DNA of 64,000 bases from Pseudomonas sp. SJZ079 (GCF_007993865.1 NZ_VIUH01000019.1:1-64000), one strand, 5' to 3'. Shown: positions 17,730 to 27,045, numbered from the stretch's first letter. The notes: generated by a model from the letters alone, not told the origin. A program made the numbers and translations.

Positions 17730-18326
17730 TCAGTTTGGTGGATAGTGCTCCAGTGCGCGCTTGAGCGCCGCGCGCAAGGCGTCGGCGCGCTCGGCCTGGC
17801 TGCCGTCGCTGAGCACCTGCGCGCTGCCGCGCCACACCGCTTGGCCGTCGCGCGCGTCGAACAGCTCGATGCCCACCACGACCACCTCTTCCTCATAGGT
17901 GCGCACCAGCGGTGCGCTGCCCCATAGGCTCAAGTCGTCACCGTAGGGGTCATGCCGGTAACCGCTGGCGTAACGGTCGGCGACCTGGCGAATGCGCCGC
18001 TCCAGGCACAGGTCGGTGCTGACCCTGAGGTCGGCCGCGGTACCGGCCTGGACCGGGCGCAGGCCACGCTGGTCGAGCGCGTTGCTCAGCGCTTCCTGCA
18101 CCAGGGCCGAGCTGGCCCAGGCGCTGCCGGTTGGTAGGCGGTCGTTCAGCCAGGCCCAGCGCTGGTAGCGGGCGTAGTCGCGCGGCGCCGCCGGGTAGGC
18201 GCTGAGGTCCAGCTGATTGGCCGCCTGCGCAGGGGCGGGGGGGATGGGCCTGGAGTCCGCGGTATAGGGGTTGCTGTTCTGGCACGCGACCAGTAAGGGC
18301 AGCAACAACAGGGGCAAGCGCTTCAT
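17730..18326 (-). CDS. DUF4136 lipoprotein, paralogue
   Basis: The 198-residue lipoprotein has a lipobox ending at Cys15 (LLVAC). The DUF4136 hallmarks are YARYQRWAWLNDRLP, VQEALSNALDQRGLRP, ADLRVSTDL and GIELFDARDGQAVWRGSAQ. It is the first gene of the two-gene DUF4136 operon. The start at 18326 was preferred over the longer open frame because it places a normal signal peptide at the N-terminus. REP-like repeats begin 35 bp upstream. Confidence 0.85.
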   Translation of the reverse strand: MKRLPLLLLPLLVACQNSNPYTADSRPIPPAPAQAANQLDLSAYPAAPRDYARYQRWAWLNDRLPTGSAWASSALVQEALSNALDQRGLRPVQAGTAADLRVSTDLCLERRIRQVADRYASGYRHDPYGDDLSLWGSAPLVRTYEEEVVVVGIELFDARDGQAVWRGSAQVLSDGSQAERADALRAALKRALEHYPPN

Positions 18327-18361
18327 TGCGTTCTCCGCCAGCGCCTTGCAGCGCCGCTGTG

Positions 18362-18470
18362 TAGCCCGGATGCAATCCGCGGCTTTGCCAGCTGTACAGG
18401 CCACCGTGACTCCCCGGCTCATTCCCGGATTACATCCGGGCTAGGGTCACGTCAGTTGGCCTCAACGTGG
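18362..18470. repeat. REP-like repeat, copy A
   Basis: A unit of about 110 bp is bounded by inverted repeats AGCCCGGATGCAATCCG and CGGATTACATCCGGGCT, a motif common between Pseudomonas genes. A second copy lies at 18500-18606. The 26 bp after copy A (18471-18496) resemble an internal piece of the cmoM 3' end (around 18657-18682), as if the duplication had included the end of that gene and then lost an internal segment. Confidence 0.75.
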
Positions 18471-18499
18471 CGGTGGACCAACTCTATTTCCGGCTGTGC

Positions 18500-18606
18500 A
18501 GCCGGATGTCATCCGGGGTCTGGCCAGTCGTACAGGCCAGGTTGGCTCCCCGGCTCATTCCCGGATTACATCCGGGCTAGGGTCACGTCGGTTGACTTCA
18601 ACGTGG
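18500..18606. repeat. REP-like repeat, copy B, overlapping the cmoM stop
   Basis: This second copy of the repeat at 18362 is close to identical from the CCGGCTCATTCCCGG portion onward, including the conserved GGGTCACGTC and CAACGTGG segments. Its end overlaps the last codons and stop of the minus-strand methyltransferase gene (stop at 18598-18600). Confidence 0.75.
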
Positions 18607-19347
18607 TCGGCAGACCCAGTGCAGGTAGCGACCGAGGCCGGCAAAGCTCGGATGCCGGCGGTAGGCCAACTCCATTTCCAGCAGGTCAATCAGCTCGGCC
18701 TTGAGCTGAAATTCCGGCGGCATGTAGTCGTGAAAAACCCGTACGCCACTCTGACTTTCGACCTGCCAGTCGCCGTCGAGTTGCGCCGCCAGCTCACGCG
18801 GGTCGAGCGGTCGCTGCGGGGTCAGGCTCTGCTTTTCGCCGGCGAACTCGGCTTTACGCAGTTTGCGAAAGTGGCCCTTGAGCAGGTTGCGGTAGATCAG
18901 TGCGTCCTTGTTGTAGAAGGCCAGCGACAGCCAGCCAGTGGGCGCGCAGAGCTGGTGCAGCACCGGCAGAATTTTATGCGGTTCGGCCAGCCACTCCAGC
19001 ACCGCGTGACAGATCACCAGGTCATAGGGCTCGGTGAGCTGGCCGAGCAAGTCCTGCCAGGGCGCCTGGATAAAGGTCGCCGCTTGGCCGGCGGCGGCAA
19101 AACGCTCGCGGGCACCGCTGAGCATCGGTTCGGCCGGTTCGGCCAGGGTCACCTGATGACCGCGCTCGGCCAGCCACAAAGACATATGGCCGAGGCCGGC
19201 GCCGATATCCAGCACCCGCAGCGGTCGGTCCGGCAGGGCCTCGGCGAGGTCGGCCTGGAGTACCGCCAGGCGAATCGCGCCCTTGGCCCCACCATAGATT
19301 TTCTCGGCGAAGCGGGTCGCCAGTTCATCGAAATGCCGATCGCTCAA
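18598..19347 (-). CDS. cmoM: tRNA 5-carboxymethoxyuridine methyltransferase CmoM
   Basis: The 249-residue class I SAM-dependent methyltransferase resembles E. coli CmoM (SmtA) along its length: DRHFDELATRFAEKIYGGAKG, the SAM-binding LRVLDIGAGLGHMS, ICHAVLEWLAEP, LSLAFYNKDAL, and GVRVFHDYMP. CmoM methylates cmo5U34 of certain tRNAs to mcmo5U. The gene is monocistronic and its stop codon lies inside a REP-like repeat. Confidence 0.88.
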   Translation of the reverse strand: MSDRHFDELATRFAEKIYGGAKGAIRLAVLQADLAEALPDRPLRVLDIGAGLGHMSLWLAERGHQVTLAEPAEPMLSGARERFAAAGQAATFIQAPWQDLLGQLTEPYDLVICHAVLEWLAEPHKILPVLHQLCAPTGWLSLAFYNKDALIYRNLLKGHFRKLRKAEFAGEKQSLTPQRPLDPRELAAQLDGDWQVESQSGVRVFHDYMPPEFQLKAELIDLLEMELAYRRHPSFAGLGRYLHWVCRPR

Positions 19348-19489
19348 GAAAGCCTCCAGTATCTGCTGCGCGTCGCGATAGCGGCGTCAGGTCCTTGCTC
19401 GAACCTCGCCGTACCGGCCTGTACTGCCTCGGTTCTCGCTGCGGCCCTTCCTGGCTCTCGAGCCGCTCGCGACGATTCTGCAGGCTTTC

Positions 19490-19795
19490 TCATTTGCCGA
19501 AACGCCTTTCGCTATCGGCCAACTTGGCCCGCACCGCCTGTTCCATGTCGATGCCCAGTTCGCTGCACATCAGCAACAGGTAGAGCACGATATCGCCGAC
19601 CTCCTGGCCGGCATGCGCCAGCTGCTCGGGGGCGAGCCGGCGCGACTGCTCTTCGCTCAGCCACTGGAAGATTTCCACCAGCTCGGCCATCTCCACGCTG
19701 GCGGCCATGGCCAGGTTTTTCGGGCTGTGGAATTGTCGCCAGTCGTTCTGGTCGCGGATGGCGTGCAGGCGGGCGGTGAGTTCGTTGAGGTTCAT
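19490..19795 (-). CDS. MazG-like NTP pyrophosphohydrolase
   Basis: The 101-residue all-alpha protein matches the short MazG/dCTPase-type (RS21-C6-like) family. It contains the metal-binding VEMAELVEIFQWL followed by QEVGDIVLYLLLMC, i.e. the ExxE...ExxD arrangement. It should hydrolyse a (d)NTP to the monophosphate and pyrophosphate, probably for nucleotide-pool sanitation. The start has the usual N-terminal MNLNELTARLHAIRD. Confidence 0.85.
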   Translation of the reverse strand: MNLNELTARLHAIRDQNDWRQFHSPKNLAMAASVEMAELVEIFQWLSEEQSRRLAPEQLAHAGQEVGDIVLYLLLMCSELGIDMEQAVRAKLADSERRFGK

Positions 19796-19898
19796 ACGCA
19801 GCTCCTTTCAGCCGCATAGCTTCGGCCGGAAGTCGTCACGGTGCAAGCCGGCGCAGCGTCGATCCGCGCGGCATGCCGGCGAACCCAGCGGCGCACGG

Positions 19899-20753
19899 TT
19901 AGTCCAGCGCTCGCCAGCTACCGGCCATATGCGCCAGCTCGTCCTGGCCGCGCAATTGGAACTGGCCGCCGGGCGCCTTGGCGCTGGCCAGCAAGCTGAG
20001 CGAGCTGGGCAGCAGCACCGGCTTCTGAAAGCGCACCTGTACCTGATAACCGGCGTTGGGCAGGCGCTCGCCCAGTTCGGCCAGGGCGCGGCCCTTGTTC
20101 CACAAGCCGTGGGCGATGGCGCGGGGGAAGCCGAACAGTTTGGCGGTCACGTCGAACAGGTGGATCGGGTTGTAGTCGCCGGCGATTTTCGCGTAACGCC
20201 GGCCGATGTCGCCGGGCGCCTGCCAGTGGGCGATGGTGGTCAGCGGTAGTTCGGCCTGTTCCTCGCGGACGGGTAGCGGGCCCTCGAGGTGCACGGCGCG
20301 ACAGAGGATGCGGCTATCGCCCTCCCAGAGCAGGCCGAGCTGGTCCTGCAGGCGGGTGATCAGGCTGAACTGCGCGCCCTTTTCATGGGCCTGCAGCTTC
20401 TCCACCTGCACGCTGACGTCGAATGGGCCCAGACCGCCCAGCGGGCGCAGCACGCGGATCTGGTTTTCCAGGTGGACCAGGCCGAGCAGCGGGAAGGGGA
20501 AGCGCTGGTCGGTCAGCAACTGCAGCTGCAGGGCGAAGGCCAGCAGGTGCGGGTAGGTCGGCGGCAGCAGGCCATTGTCGGCGAAGCCGCAGATCTGCCG
20601 GTAACGCGCCAAATGCTCGGGGTCGACGCTGATCTGGCAACGAACGCCATGGCTCGGCAAGGTTTTGCCGGTGGCGCGACGGCGCACCAGGGCGCGCGCG
20701 AACAGGCCGGGCAGGGCCGGTGGGGCGAGCAGATCGTGCCAGTCGTGGGTCAT
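19899..20753 (-). CDS. MaoC-like hot-dog dehydratase-domain protein
   Basis: The 284-residue protein has a C-terminal MaoC-like domain (about 165-284) with the catalytic-type signature AGDYNPIHLFDVTAKLFGFPRAIAHG, containing the Asp and His used by (R)-specific enoyl-CoA hydratases; the N-terminal half is a degenerate hot-dog domain. It should act on acyl-CoA or acyl-ACP thioesters. It sits 61 bp upstream, in transcription order, of nothing else on the minus strand but just after a FabG-like reductase, so a joint role in a fatty-acid or polyhydroxyalkanoate side pathway is inferred. Confidence 0.82.
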   Translation of the reverse strand: MTHDWHDLLAPPALPGLFARALVRRRATGKTLPSHGVRCQISVDPEHLARYRQICGFADNGLLPPTYPHLLAFALQLQLLTDQRFPFPLLGLVHLENQIRVLRPLGGLGPFDVSVQVEKLQAHEKGAQFSLITRLQDQLGLLWEGDSRILCRAVHLEGPLPVREEQAELPLTTIAHWQAPGDIGRRYAKIAGDYNPIHLFDVTAKLFGFPRAIAHGLWNKGRALAELGERLPNAGYQVQVRFQKPVLLPSSLSLLASAKAPGGQFQLRGQDELAHMAGSWRALD

Positions 20754-20814
20754 GCGTCAACTCCTCTGCGTGAACAAGCCCGGTCGGCGAGCGCTGCGGC
20801 GGATGAGACGCGCG

Positions 20815-22170
20815 TCAGGCGCCCAGAAGGCTTTGCCCGCAGACCCGCAGCACTTGTCCGCTCAGCGCACCGGAACCGGGTTGGGCTAGCCAGGCCACAG
20901 CTTCGGCGACGTCCTGGGGCAGGCCGCCCTGGCCCATGGAATTCATCCGCCGGCCGGCCTCGCGCAAGGTGAAGGGGATGCCGGCGGTCATCCGGGTTTC
21001 GATGAAGCCGGGCGCCACCGCGTTGATGCTGATGCCGCGCTTGCCCAGTACCGGTGCGAAGGCCTGAGCCAGGCCGATTACCCCGGCCTTGCTGGTGGCG
21101 TAATTGCTCTGGCCGAGGTTGCCGGCGATGCCGCTGATCGAGGCGATCAGCACCACGCGGCCGTTGTCCTGCAGGGTGCCGGCATCCAGCAGCGCCTGAG
21201 TCAGCAGTTGCGGGGCCTTGAGATTGACGTCGATCACCGCGTTCCAGAAGCCCTCGCTCATCTTCGCCAGGGTCTTGTCGCGGGTGATGCCGGCGTTATG
21301 CACGACGATCTCCACGCCATCGGCCAGGGCCGCGACCAGTTGCGCCGGCGCGTCCTCGGCGCAGATGTCCAGCGCCACACCGCGCCCGCCCAGGCGTGCA
21401 GCCAACGCGTCGAGGGCGTCCTTGGCCGCCGGCACGTCCAGCAGCACGACCTCGGCACCGTCGCGCGCCAGGGTCTCGGCGATCGCCGCGCCGATGCCGC
21501 GCGAGGCGCCGGTGACCAGGGCCTGCTTGCCGGCCAGTGGGCGGGTCCAGTCCTTGACCTGTTCGCTGCAACGGCCGAGGCGCACGACCTGGCCGGACAC
21601 GTAGGCACTCTTGGGCGAGAGGAAGAAGCGCAAGGCGCCTTCCAGTTGATCCTCGGCGCCCTTGCCGACATAGATCAGCTGGACGCCGCCGCCCCGGCGA
21701 ATCTCCTTACCCAGCGAACGGCTGAAGCCTTCCAGCGAGCGCTGCACGCTGGCCGCTATCGGGTCTTTCAGCGACTCCGGGGCACGGCCCAGCAGTACCA
21801 CGCGTGGGCAATTAGCCAGGCCCTTGAAGGTCGGCTGGAAGAAATCGCGCAGCTCGATCAGTTGCTCGAAACGAGTCAGGCCGCTGGCATCGAACAGCAG
21901 CGCCTTGAGCCTTGGCCCGTGCTCGGCGGTCCAGCGCGGCAGCGCGTGTTGGCCTTCGTGGGCGGCGTACAAGGCATCGGTGAGCTTATGGGCGAACGGC
22001 ACTACGGCCTCGTTCAGCGCGCCCTCGCCGCCGATCAGCAGGGCGCCGTCGATCGGCCGCGTGCGCCCGCCGCGCCAGCGCTCCAGGGGCAGGGGCGCGG
22101 GCAGGCCAAGGGTTTTGACCAGGCGGCGGCCGGCTGTGGAGTTGGCGAAGGCGAGATATCGATCGGACAT
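20815..22170 (-). CDS. FabG-like 3-oxoacyl-ACP reductase, long form
   Basis: The 451-residue protein has an N-terminal extension of about 210 residues and a C-terminal short-chain dehydrogenase domain: cofactor motif VTGASRGIGAAIAETLA, NAGITRDKTL, and the catalytic Ser/Tyr/Lys in ASISGIAGNLGQSNYATSKAG. This long FabG4-like layout is typical of a Pseudomonas/Mycobacterium subgroup. The ATG at 22170 (MSDRYLAFANS) was preferred to one 13 codons earlier. With the MaoC protein and the divergent thiolase at 22429 it forms a 3-ketoacyl reductase / hydratase / thiolase set. Confidence 0.85.
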   Translation of the reverse strand: MSDRYLAFANSTAGRRLVKTLGLPAPLPLERWRGGRTRPIDGALLIGGEGALNEAVVPFAHKLTDALYAAHEGQHALPRWTAEHGPRLKALLFDASGLTRFEQLIELRDFFQPTFKGLANCPRVVLLGRAPESLKDPIAASVQRSLEGFSRSLGKEIRRGGGVQLIYVGKGAEDQLEGALRFFLSPKSAYVSGQVVRLGRCSEQVKDWTRPLAGKQALVTGASRGIGAAIAETLARDGAEVVLLDVPAAKDALDALAARLGGRGVALDICAEDAPAQLVAALADGVEIVVHNAGITRDKTLAKMSEGFWNAVIDVNLKAPQLLTQALLDAGTLQDNGRVVLIASISGIAGNLGQSNYATSKAGVIGLAQAFAPVLGKRGISINAVAPGFIETRMTAGIPFTLREAGRRMNSMGQGGLPQDVAEAVAWLAQPGSGALSGQVLRVCGQSLLGA

Positions 22171-22287
22171 GGAACGGGCTCCAGCTGGCTGACTCCAAGG
22201 GTTGACCACAGGACTCGGTCGCAGGTTGCATGACCTGGCCGGGATTGCCTGGCGGGCGCATCGGCCGCTGTGATTTATAGGCGCTAC

Positions 22288-22338
22288 GCTAGGGTCTGTT
22301 GCCGTTTCATTGCGAATGAAACGGTAACAGACCCTAGC
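22288..22338. repeat. 51-nt near-perfect palindrome
   Basis: Arms 22288-22311 and 22315-22338 are 24 nt long, start GCTAGGGTCTGTT, and pair at 23 of 24 positions around a 3-nt centre (GCG); the exception can form a G-T wobble. It lies between the FabG-like gene and the thiolase, 91 bp before the thiolase start. It could be a tiny transposable remnant, a cruciform-forming element or a bidirectional RNA hairpin. No long T-tract follows. Confidence 0.85.
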
Positions 22339-22428
22339 CTTGTGCTCAGGCGTCTGTCGGACTTTCCCTCGCTACCGGCGATCAAGTCCGACAGGCTCCT
22401 GGCCCACTCATTTCGCAAGGAGTCCAGC

Positions 22429-23706
22429 ATGACCCAGCTGCGTCGGGTCGCCATAGTCGGCGGCAACCGTATTCCCTTCGCCCGCTCCAATGCGGCCTAC
22501 GCCACGGCGAGCAATCAGGAGATGCTGACCAGTGCCCTGGAAGGCATGATCGAACGCTTCAACCTGCATGGCGAACGCATGGGCGAAGTGGTCGCCGGCG
22601 CGGTGCTCAAGCACTCGCGGGACTTCAACCTGACCCGCGAATGCGTGCTCGGTTCGCGTCTGGCGGCACAAACCCCAGCCTATGACCTGCAGCAGGCCTG
22701 TGGCACCGGCCTGGAGGCGGCCTTGCTGGTGGCCAACAAGATCGCCCTCGGGCAGATCGAGTGCGGCATCGCCGGCGGGGTGGACACCACCTCCGATGCG
22801 CCGATCGGGGTCAGCGAAGGGCTGCGGCAGGTTCTCCTGGAGGCCAATCGCGGCAAATCCACCGGCGACAAGCTGAAGACCCTGCTCAAGCTGCGTCCCC
22901 GCCATCTGCTACCGTCGCTGCCGCGCAACAGCGAACCGCGCACCGGACTGTCGATGGGCGAGCATTGCGAGCTGATGGCGCAAACCTGGGCCATCCCGCG
23001 TGACGAGCAGGATCTGCTGGCGGTTGCCAGCCACCAGAAGCTGGCCGCGGCCTATGCCGAGGGCTGGCACAGCGACCTGATCAGCCCCTTCAATGGCCTG
23101 ACCCGTGACCAGAACCTGCGCCCGGACATCGATCTCGCCAAGCTCGCCAGCCTCAAACCGGTGTTCGAGCGCGGCCCGCGCGGCACCCTGACCGCCGCCA
23201 ACTCCACCCCGCTGACCGATGGCGCCGCGCTGGTGCTGCTGGCCAGCGAAGACTGGGCCAAGGCCCGTGGCCTGCCGATTCTCGCCTACCTCAAGGATGG
23301 CGAAGCGGCGGCGGTGGACTTCGTCAGCGGCGCCGAAGGCCTGCTGATGGCGCCGGTTTATGCCATGCCGCGCCTGCTGGCGCGCAACAACCTCAGTCTG
23401 CAGGACTTCGACTACTACGAGATCCACGAAGCCTTCGCCGCGCAGGTGCTCTGCACCCTCAAGGCCTGGGAAGACGCCGAGTACTGCAAGACCCGGCTGG
23501 GCCTGAGCAAGCCCTTGGGCGCCATCGACCGCAACAAGCTGAACGTCAAGGGCAGCTCGCTGGCCGCCGGTCACCCTTTCGCCGCCACCGGTGGGCGCAT
23601 CGTCGCCAACCTGGCCAAGCTGCTTGCGGTGGCCGGAGAGGGGCGCGGGCTGATCTCGATCTGCGCGGCCGGCGGTCAGGGGGTGACCGCCATTCTGGAG
23701 AAATAG
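22429..23706 (+). CDS. Acetyl-CoA C-acyltransferase (thiolase, FadI-like)
   Basis: The 425-residue thiolase has the acyl-accepting cysteine in LQQACGTGLEAAL, the GGVDTTSDAP loop, the catalytic histidine in EIHEAFAAQVL, and the C-terminal SLAAGHPFAATGGR and ICAAGGQG motifs. The start at 22429 follows AAGGAG; an upstream open frame is ignored. The enzyme should cleave or form 3-ketoacyl-CoA. It is divergent from the FabG-like and MaoC-like genes, a usual Pseudomonas arrangement. A strong terminator follows at 23791. Confidence 0.88.
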   Translation: MTQLRRVAIVGGNRIPFARSNAAYATASNQEMLTSALEGMIERFNLHGERMGEVVAGAVLKHSRDFNLTRECVLGSRLAAQTPAYDLQQACGTGLEAALLVANKIALGQIECGIAGGVDTTSDAPIGVSEGLRQVLLEANRGKSTGDKLKTLLKLRPRHLLPSLPRNSEPRTGLSMGEHCELMAQTWAIPRDEQDLLAVASHQKLAAAYAEGWHSDLISPFNGLTRDQNLRPDIDLAKLASLKPVFERGPRGTLTAANSTPLTDGAALVLLASEDWAKARGLPILAYLKDGEAAAVDFVSGAEGLLMAPVYAMPRLLARNNLSLQDFDYYEIHEAFAAQVLCTLKAWEDAEYCKTRLGLSKPLGAIDRNKLNVKGSSLAAGHPFAATGGRIVANLAKLLAVAGEGRGLISICAAGGQGVTAILEK

Positions 23707-23790
23707 CGCCAGCACCCTGGGCGCAATACCTGGGTTCAGGTGCGGTGCTCACTCCCGGTAGCTCTTCTGAGCTTTTGCATCGCACAACGC

Positions 23791-23822
23791 AAAAAGCCAG
23801 ATCATCACTGATCTGGCTTTTA
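23791..23822. terminator. Bidirectional intrinsic terminator
   Basis: A 12-bp stem (AAAGCCAGATCA / TGATCTGGCTTT) with a 4-nt loop is flanked by A-rich and T-rich runs on both sides. It sits between the convergent thiolase and LLM monooxygenase genes, so it can end both transcripts. Confidence 0.88.
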
Positions 23823-23842
23823 TTGCGCTGCAAGCGGGCGGG

Positions 23843-24886
23843 TTAACGGAAAGCCGGCACCACGTGCTTGATGAACAGCTCCAGGGACTTCTTCTTCTCG
23901 GCGTGAGACAGGCCGTTGTCGGCCCAGAAGCTGAATTCGTCGACGCCCAGTTCCTGGTAATGCTTGATCCGCGCGATGATTTCTTCGGGGGTGCCGATCA
24001 TGGTGTTCTTGTGGATGTTCTCCAGTTCGAACTCCGGGCGCTCCTTGAACTTCTCTTCCGGGCTTGGCGCCAGCAGGCCGTTGACCGGGGTCTGCTTGTT
24101 GCCGAACCAGGCGTCGAAGGTGCGGTAGAAACGGGAGATCGCCTTGGCGCCAACCTTCCAGCCCTCGGGATCGTCGTTGCTGTGTACGTGGGTATGACGC
24201 AGCACCATCAGTTGCGGGCGCGGCACCTCGGGGTTGTTGGCCAGGGCGGTTTCGAACTTGTTCATCAGGTCGACCACTTCCTCGTCGCCCTTCATCAGCG
24301 GGGTGACCATCACGTTGCAGCCGTGCTTGACCGCGAAGTTGTGCGAGTCGGGGTCGCGTGCGGCGATCCACACGGGCGGGCCCGGCTGCTGGATCGGCTT
24401 GGGCGAGGAGGTGGCGGTGGGGAACTTCCAGATCTCGCCATCGTGGGCGTAGTCGCCCTGCCACAGCGCCTGTACCACCGGGACCATCTCACGCAGGTGC
24501 TGGCCACCGGAGGAGGCCGGCATGCCGCCCGCCATGCGGTCGAATTCGTACTGGTAGGCGCCGCGGGCCAGGCCCACTTCCATGCGCCCGTTGCTGATCA
24601 CGTCGAGCAGGGCGCATTCGCCGGCCACCCGGATGGGGTGCCAGAACGGCGCGATGATGGTGCCGGCGCCGAGGCGGATGGTCGTGGTCTTGCCGGCCAG
24701 GTACGACAGCAGCGGCATCGGGCTCGGCGAGATGGTGTATTCCATCGCGTGGTGTTCGCCGATCCATACGGTGCTGAAGCCGCCGGCCTCGGCCATCAGG
24801 GTCAGTTCGGTGAGGTTCTCGAACAGCTGACGATGGCTGATCTGCTCGTCGTAGCGCTCCATGTGCACGAACAAAGAAAATTTCAT
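23843..24886 (-). CDS. LLM-class (luciferase-like) flavin-dependent monooxygenase
   Basis: The 347-residue protein is a bacterial luciferase-like TIM-barrel oxygenase: MKFSLFVHMERYDEQISHRQLF, WIGEHHAMEYTISPSPMPLLSYLAGKT, RLGAGTIIAPFWHPIRVAGECALLDVISNGRMEVGLARGAY and the later GTPEEIIARIKHYQELGVDEF are family hallmarks. Such enzymes use FMNH2 from a partner reductase; two reductase genes with similar control sites are nearby (27281, 44347). The start ATG at 24886 replaces a much longer open frame. A TGGTATACCA operator lies about 140 bp upstream. By analogy with the trigonelline two-component monooxygenase it may open an N-heteroaromatic ring; that substrate is inferred from the gene set. Confidence 0.88.
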   Translation of the reverse strand: MKFSLFVHMERYDEQISHRQLFENLTELTLMAEAGGFSTVWIGEHHAMEYTISPSPMPLLSYLAGKTTTIRLGAGTIIAPFWHPIRVAGECALLDVISNGRMEVGLARGAYQYEFDRMAGGMPASSGGQHLREMVPVVQALWQGDYAHDGEIWKFPTATSSPKPIQQPGPPVWIAARDPDSHNFAVKHGCNVMVTPLMKGDEEVVDLMNKFETALANNPEVPRPQLMVLRHTHVHSNDDPEGWKVGAKAISRFYRTFDAWFGNKQTPVNGLLAPSPEEKFKERPEFELENIHKNTMIGTPEEIIARIKHYQELGVDEFSFWADNGLSHAEKKKSLELFIKHVVPAFR

Positions 24887-25026
24887 GACGCTTACCTCGA
24901 AGCTGGGTGTATTCGGCCTCAGCGCTGGGCTGGCCACGTGGGTAAAGAGCGCTGCGCGCTGTATCGATGTGAATCTGCGGTGACGCCAGGGCAACCAATG
25001 ATAAGGCTCCGCACATCGCGTATTAG

Positions 25027-25036
25027 TGGTATACCA
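25027..25036. promoter_or_regulatory. Putative GntR-regulon operator, site 1
   Basis: TGGTATACCA followed by TAATAC lies in the divergent region between the LLM monooxygenase and the chemoreceptor. It is identical over 10 bp to sites 4 and 5 (40613, 47851) and could control both genes. Confidence 0.7.
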
Positions 25037-25098
25037 TAATACGGAATATCTGCAAAATATTTCTGCCCGTCGGACAGCCCTCACAGTAAGGATAGAGG

Positions 25099-27045
25099 AT
25101 GAACATCAAGCAAAAGCTCACCCTGGCATTCGCGGTCATCGCCTGCGTACCGGTCGTTCTGGTCGCCGTGCTGATCATCCTCAATCTGCGCAGCGAGGCG
25201 CGCACGGACTTCCTCGACAGCAGTGGCCGGGAGATCCGTCAGGTCGACAATGCCATACAGTTGTTCTTCCAGGGCATCAGCCAGAACGTCGAGTTCCTCG
25301 CCGGCCAGCCGCAGTTGCAGGCCATCGATGGCAAGCTGAAAAGCTATGTCGCGGCCGATGCCGCCGGCACGCCGATGGGTGAGCAGGACCAGCAAGTGTT
25401 CGAGCTGTTCGCCGGCCTGGCCGCCAGCCACCCGGCCTATGCCTACCTGTCGCTGGGCACCCTTGAGGGCGGTTATGTGTTCTGGCCGGGCGATCCCAAG
25501 CTGAACAGCTACGACCCGCGCAGTCGTCCCTGGTATCAGCGCGCCATGGCTCAGCCGGGCCAGACCCAGCGCACCGAGGCCTATTACTGGGCGGATGATG
25601 ACGTGGTACTGGTCAGCACCGTGCGCAGCTTCGCCAACCGCCTGGGCAGTCTGGGCGGGGTGGTGAATATCGACGTGTCGCTGAAGCAGCTCACCGACAT
25701 CGTCAAGCAGATCAAGCTGGGTGACAGCGGCTACCTGATGCTGATGGAACACAACGGCGCGGTGCTGGTGGACCCGAGCGATCCCGCGCACAACTTCAAG
25801 AAATTGGCCGAGCTGGGCACTGCTTACGCCCAGCTCGGCAGTGCCGACAAGGGCCTGGTGGAGATCGAACTTAATGGTGAACGCTACATGGCCAATATCT
25901 GGCCTTCCGAGCAGTTGGGCTGGCGTTTCGTCGGCCTGATTCGCGAGAGTGAGGTGATGAGTGCCGCCACCCGCCTGACCTGGGTGATCGCCGGCATCGC
26001 GCTGCTGCTGGCGCTGTTGTTCGCCTGCGTCGGCGCCTGGTTCGCCGGGCTGATCGTGCGGCCGATCCGCGCGGTGGCCGGCGGTCTGGAGAGCATCGCC
26101 CAGGGGGAGGGCGACCTGACCAGCAGCCTGGCGGTGCGCGGCAGCGACGAAACCGCGCAACTGGCCGGCTGGTTCAATCAGTTCCTCGGTGCCATCCGCG
26201 AACTGATCCAGCGCATCGGCCAGGCGGCGGTGCAGATCCACCGGGCTTCCGGCAGCTCCAGCGCGGTCGCCCAGGACATGGCCGAGGCCGCCGGGCGTCA
26301 GCGTGAAGCCGTGGACATGGTCTCCACCGCCTTCCATGAAATGGTCATGACCTCCAATGAGGTGGCGCGTTCCTGCAGCCAGGCCGCCGACTCCGCCGAT
26401 AGCGGCCAGCGCCAGGCGCATGACGGCCAGCGGCAGATCGATGCGGCGGTCACCAGCGTCAACCAGCTCAGCCATGAGATCGAACACTCGGCCAACGCCA
26501 TGCAGCAGCTGGAGCAGGACAGCAGCGAGATCCAGTCGATTCTCGGCACCATCCGCTCGATTGCCGAGTAGACCAACCTGCTGGCGCTCAATGCCGCCAT
26601 CGAAGCGGCGCGGGCCGGCGAGCAGGGTCGCGGCTTCGCCGTGGTCGCCGATGAGGTGCGCGCCCTGGCCAAGCGCACCGCCGACACCACCGGCGAGATC
26701 GATGGCCTGCTCGGCAAGCTGGCCCAGCGCACCCAGCAGATGGGCAAGCAGATGCACGGCAGCCTGGAGGTGTCGCAGCAGACCGTCAGCTCGATCAATG
26801 CGGCGAGCGCCAGCTTCGAGTTGATCCGCGAGTCGGTGGACGTGATTCGCGACATGAACAGCCAGATCGCCACCGCCGCCGAGGAACAGCATCAGGTCGC
26901 CGAGGACATCAATCGGCACATCAGCCAGATTCACGGCGATGCGCAACTGGTGGCCAAGCTGGCCAGCTCCACCAGCGATGACGCGCAGAAGCTCACCGAC
27001 CTGTCCGATGAGCTGAACAGCCTGGTCCTGCGCTTCAAGACCTGA
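25099..27045 (+). pseudogene. Methyl-accepting chemotaxis protein broken by a TAG codon
   Basis: The frame would encode a 648-residue chemoreceptor: membrane segment (about 8-30), a dCache_1-like periplasmic sensor with YDPRSRPWYQRAM and YYWADDD, a second membrane segment (about 297-320), HAMP, and a signalling domain. At 26569-26571 a TAG replaces the CAG expected for Gln in the near-invariant EQTNLLALNAAIEAARAGE hairpin tip, while the same frame continues unbroken to 27045. The product would stop after 490 residues and lose the CheA/CheW-contacting tip. It shares its upstream region with the LLM monooxygenase and carries an operator, so it probably sensed the regulon's substrate. A sequencing error is possible. 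Confidence 0.88.
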
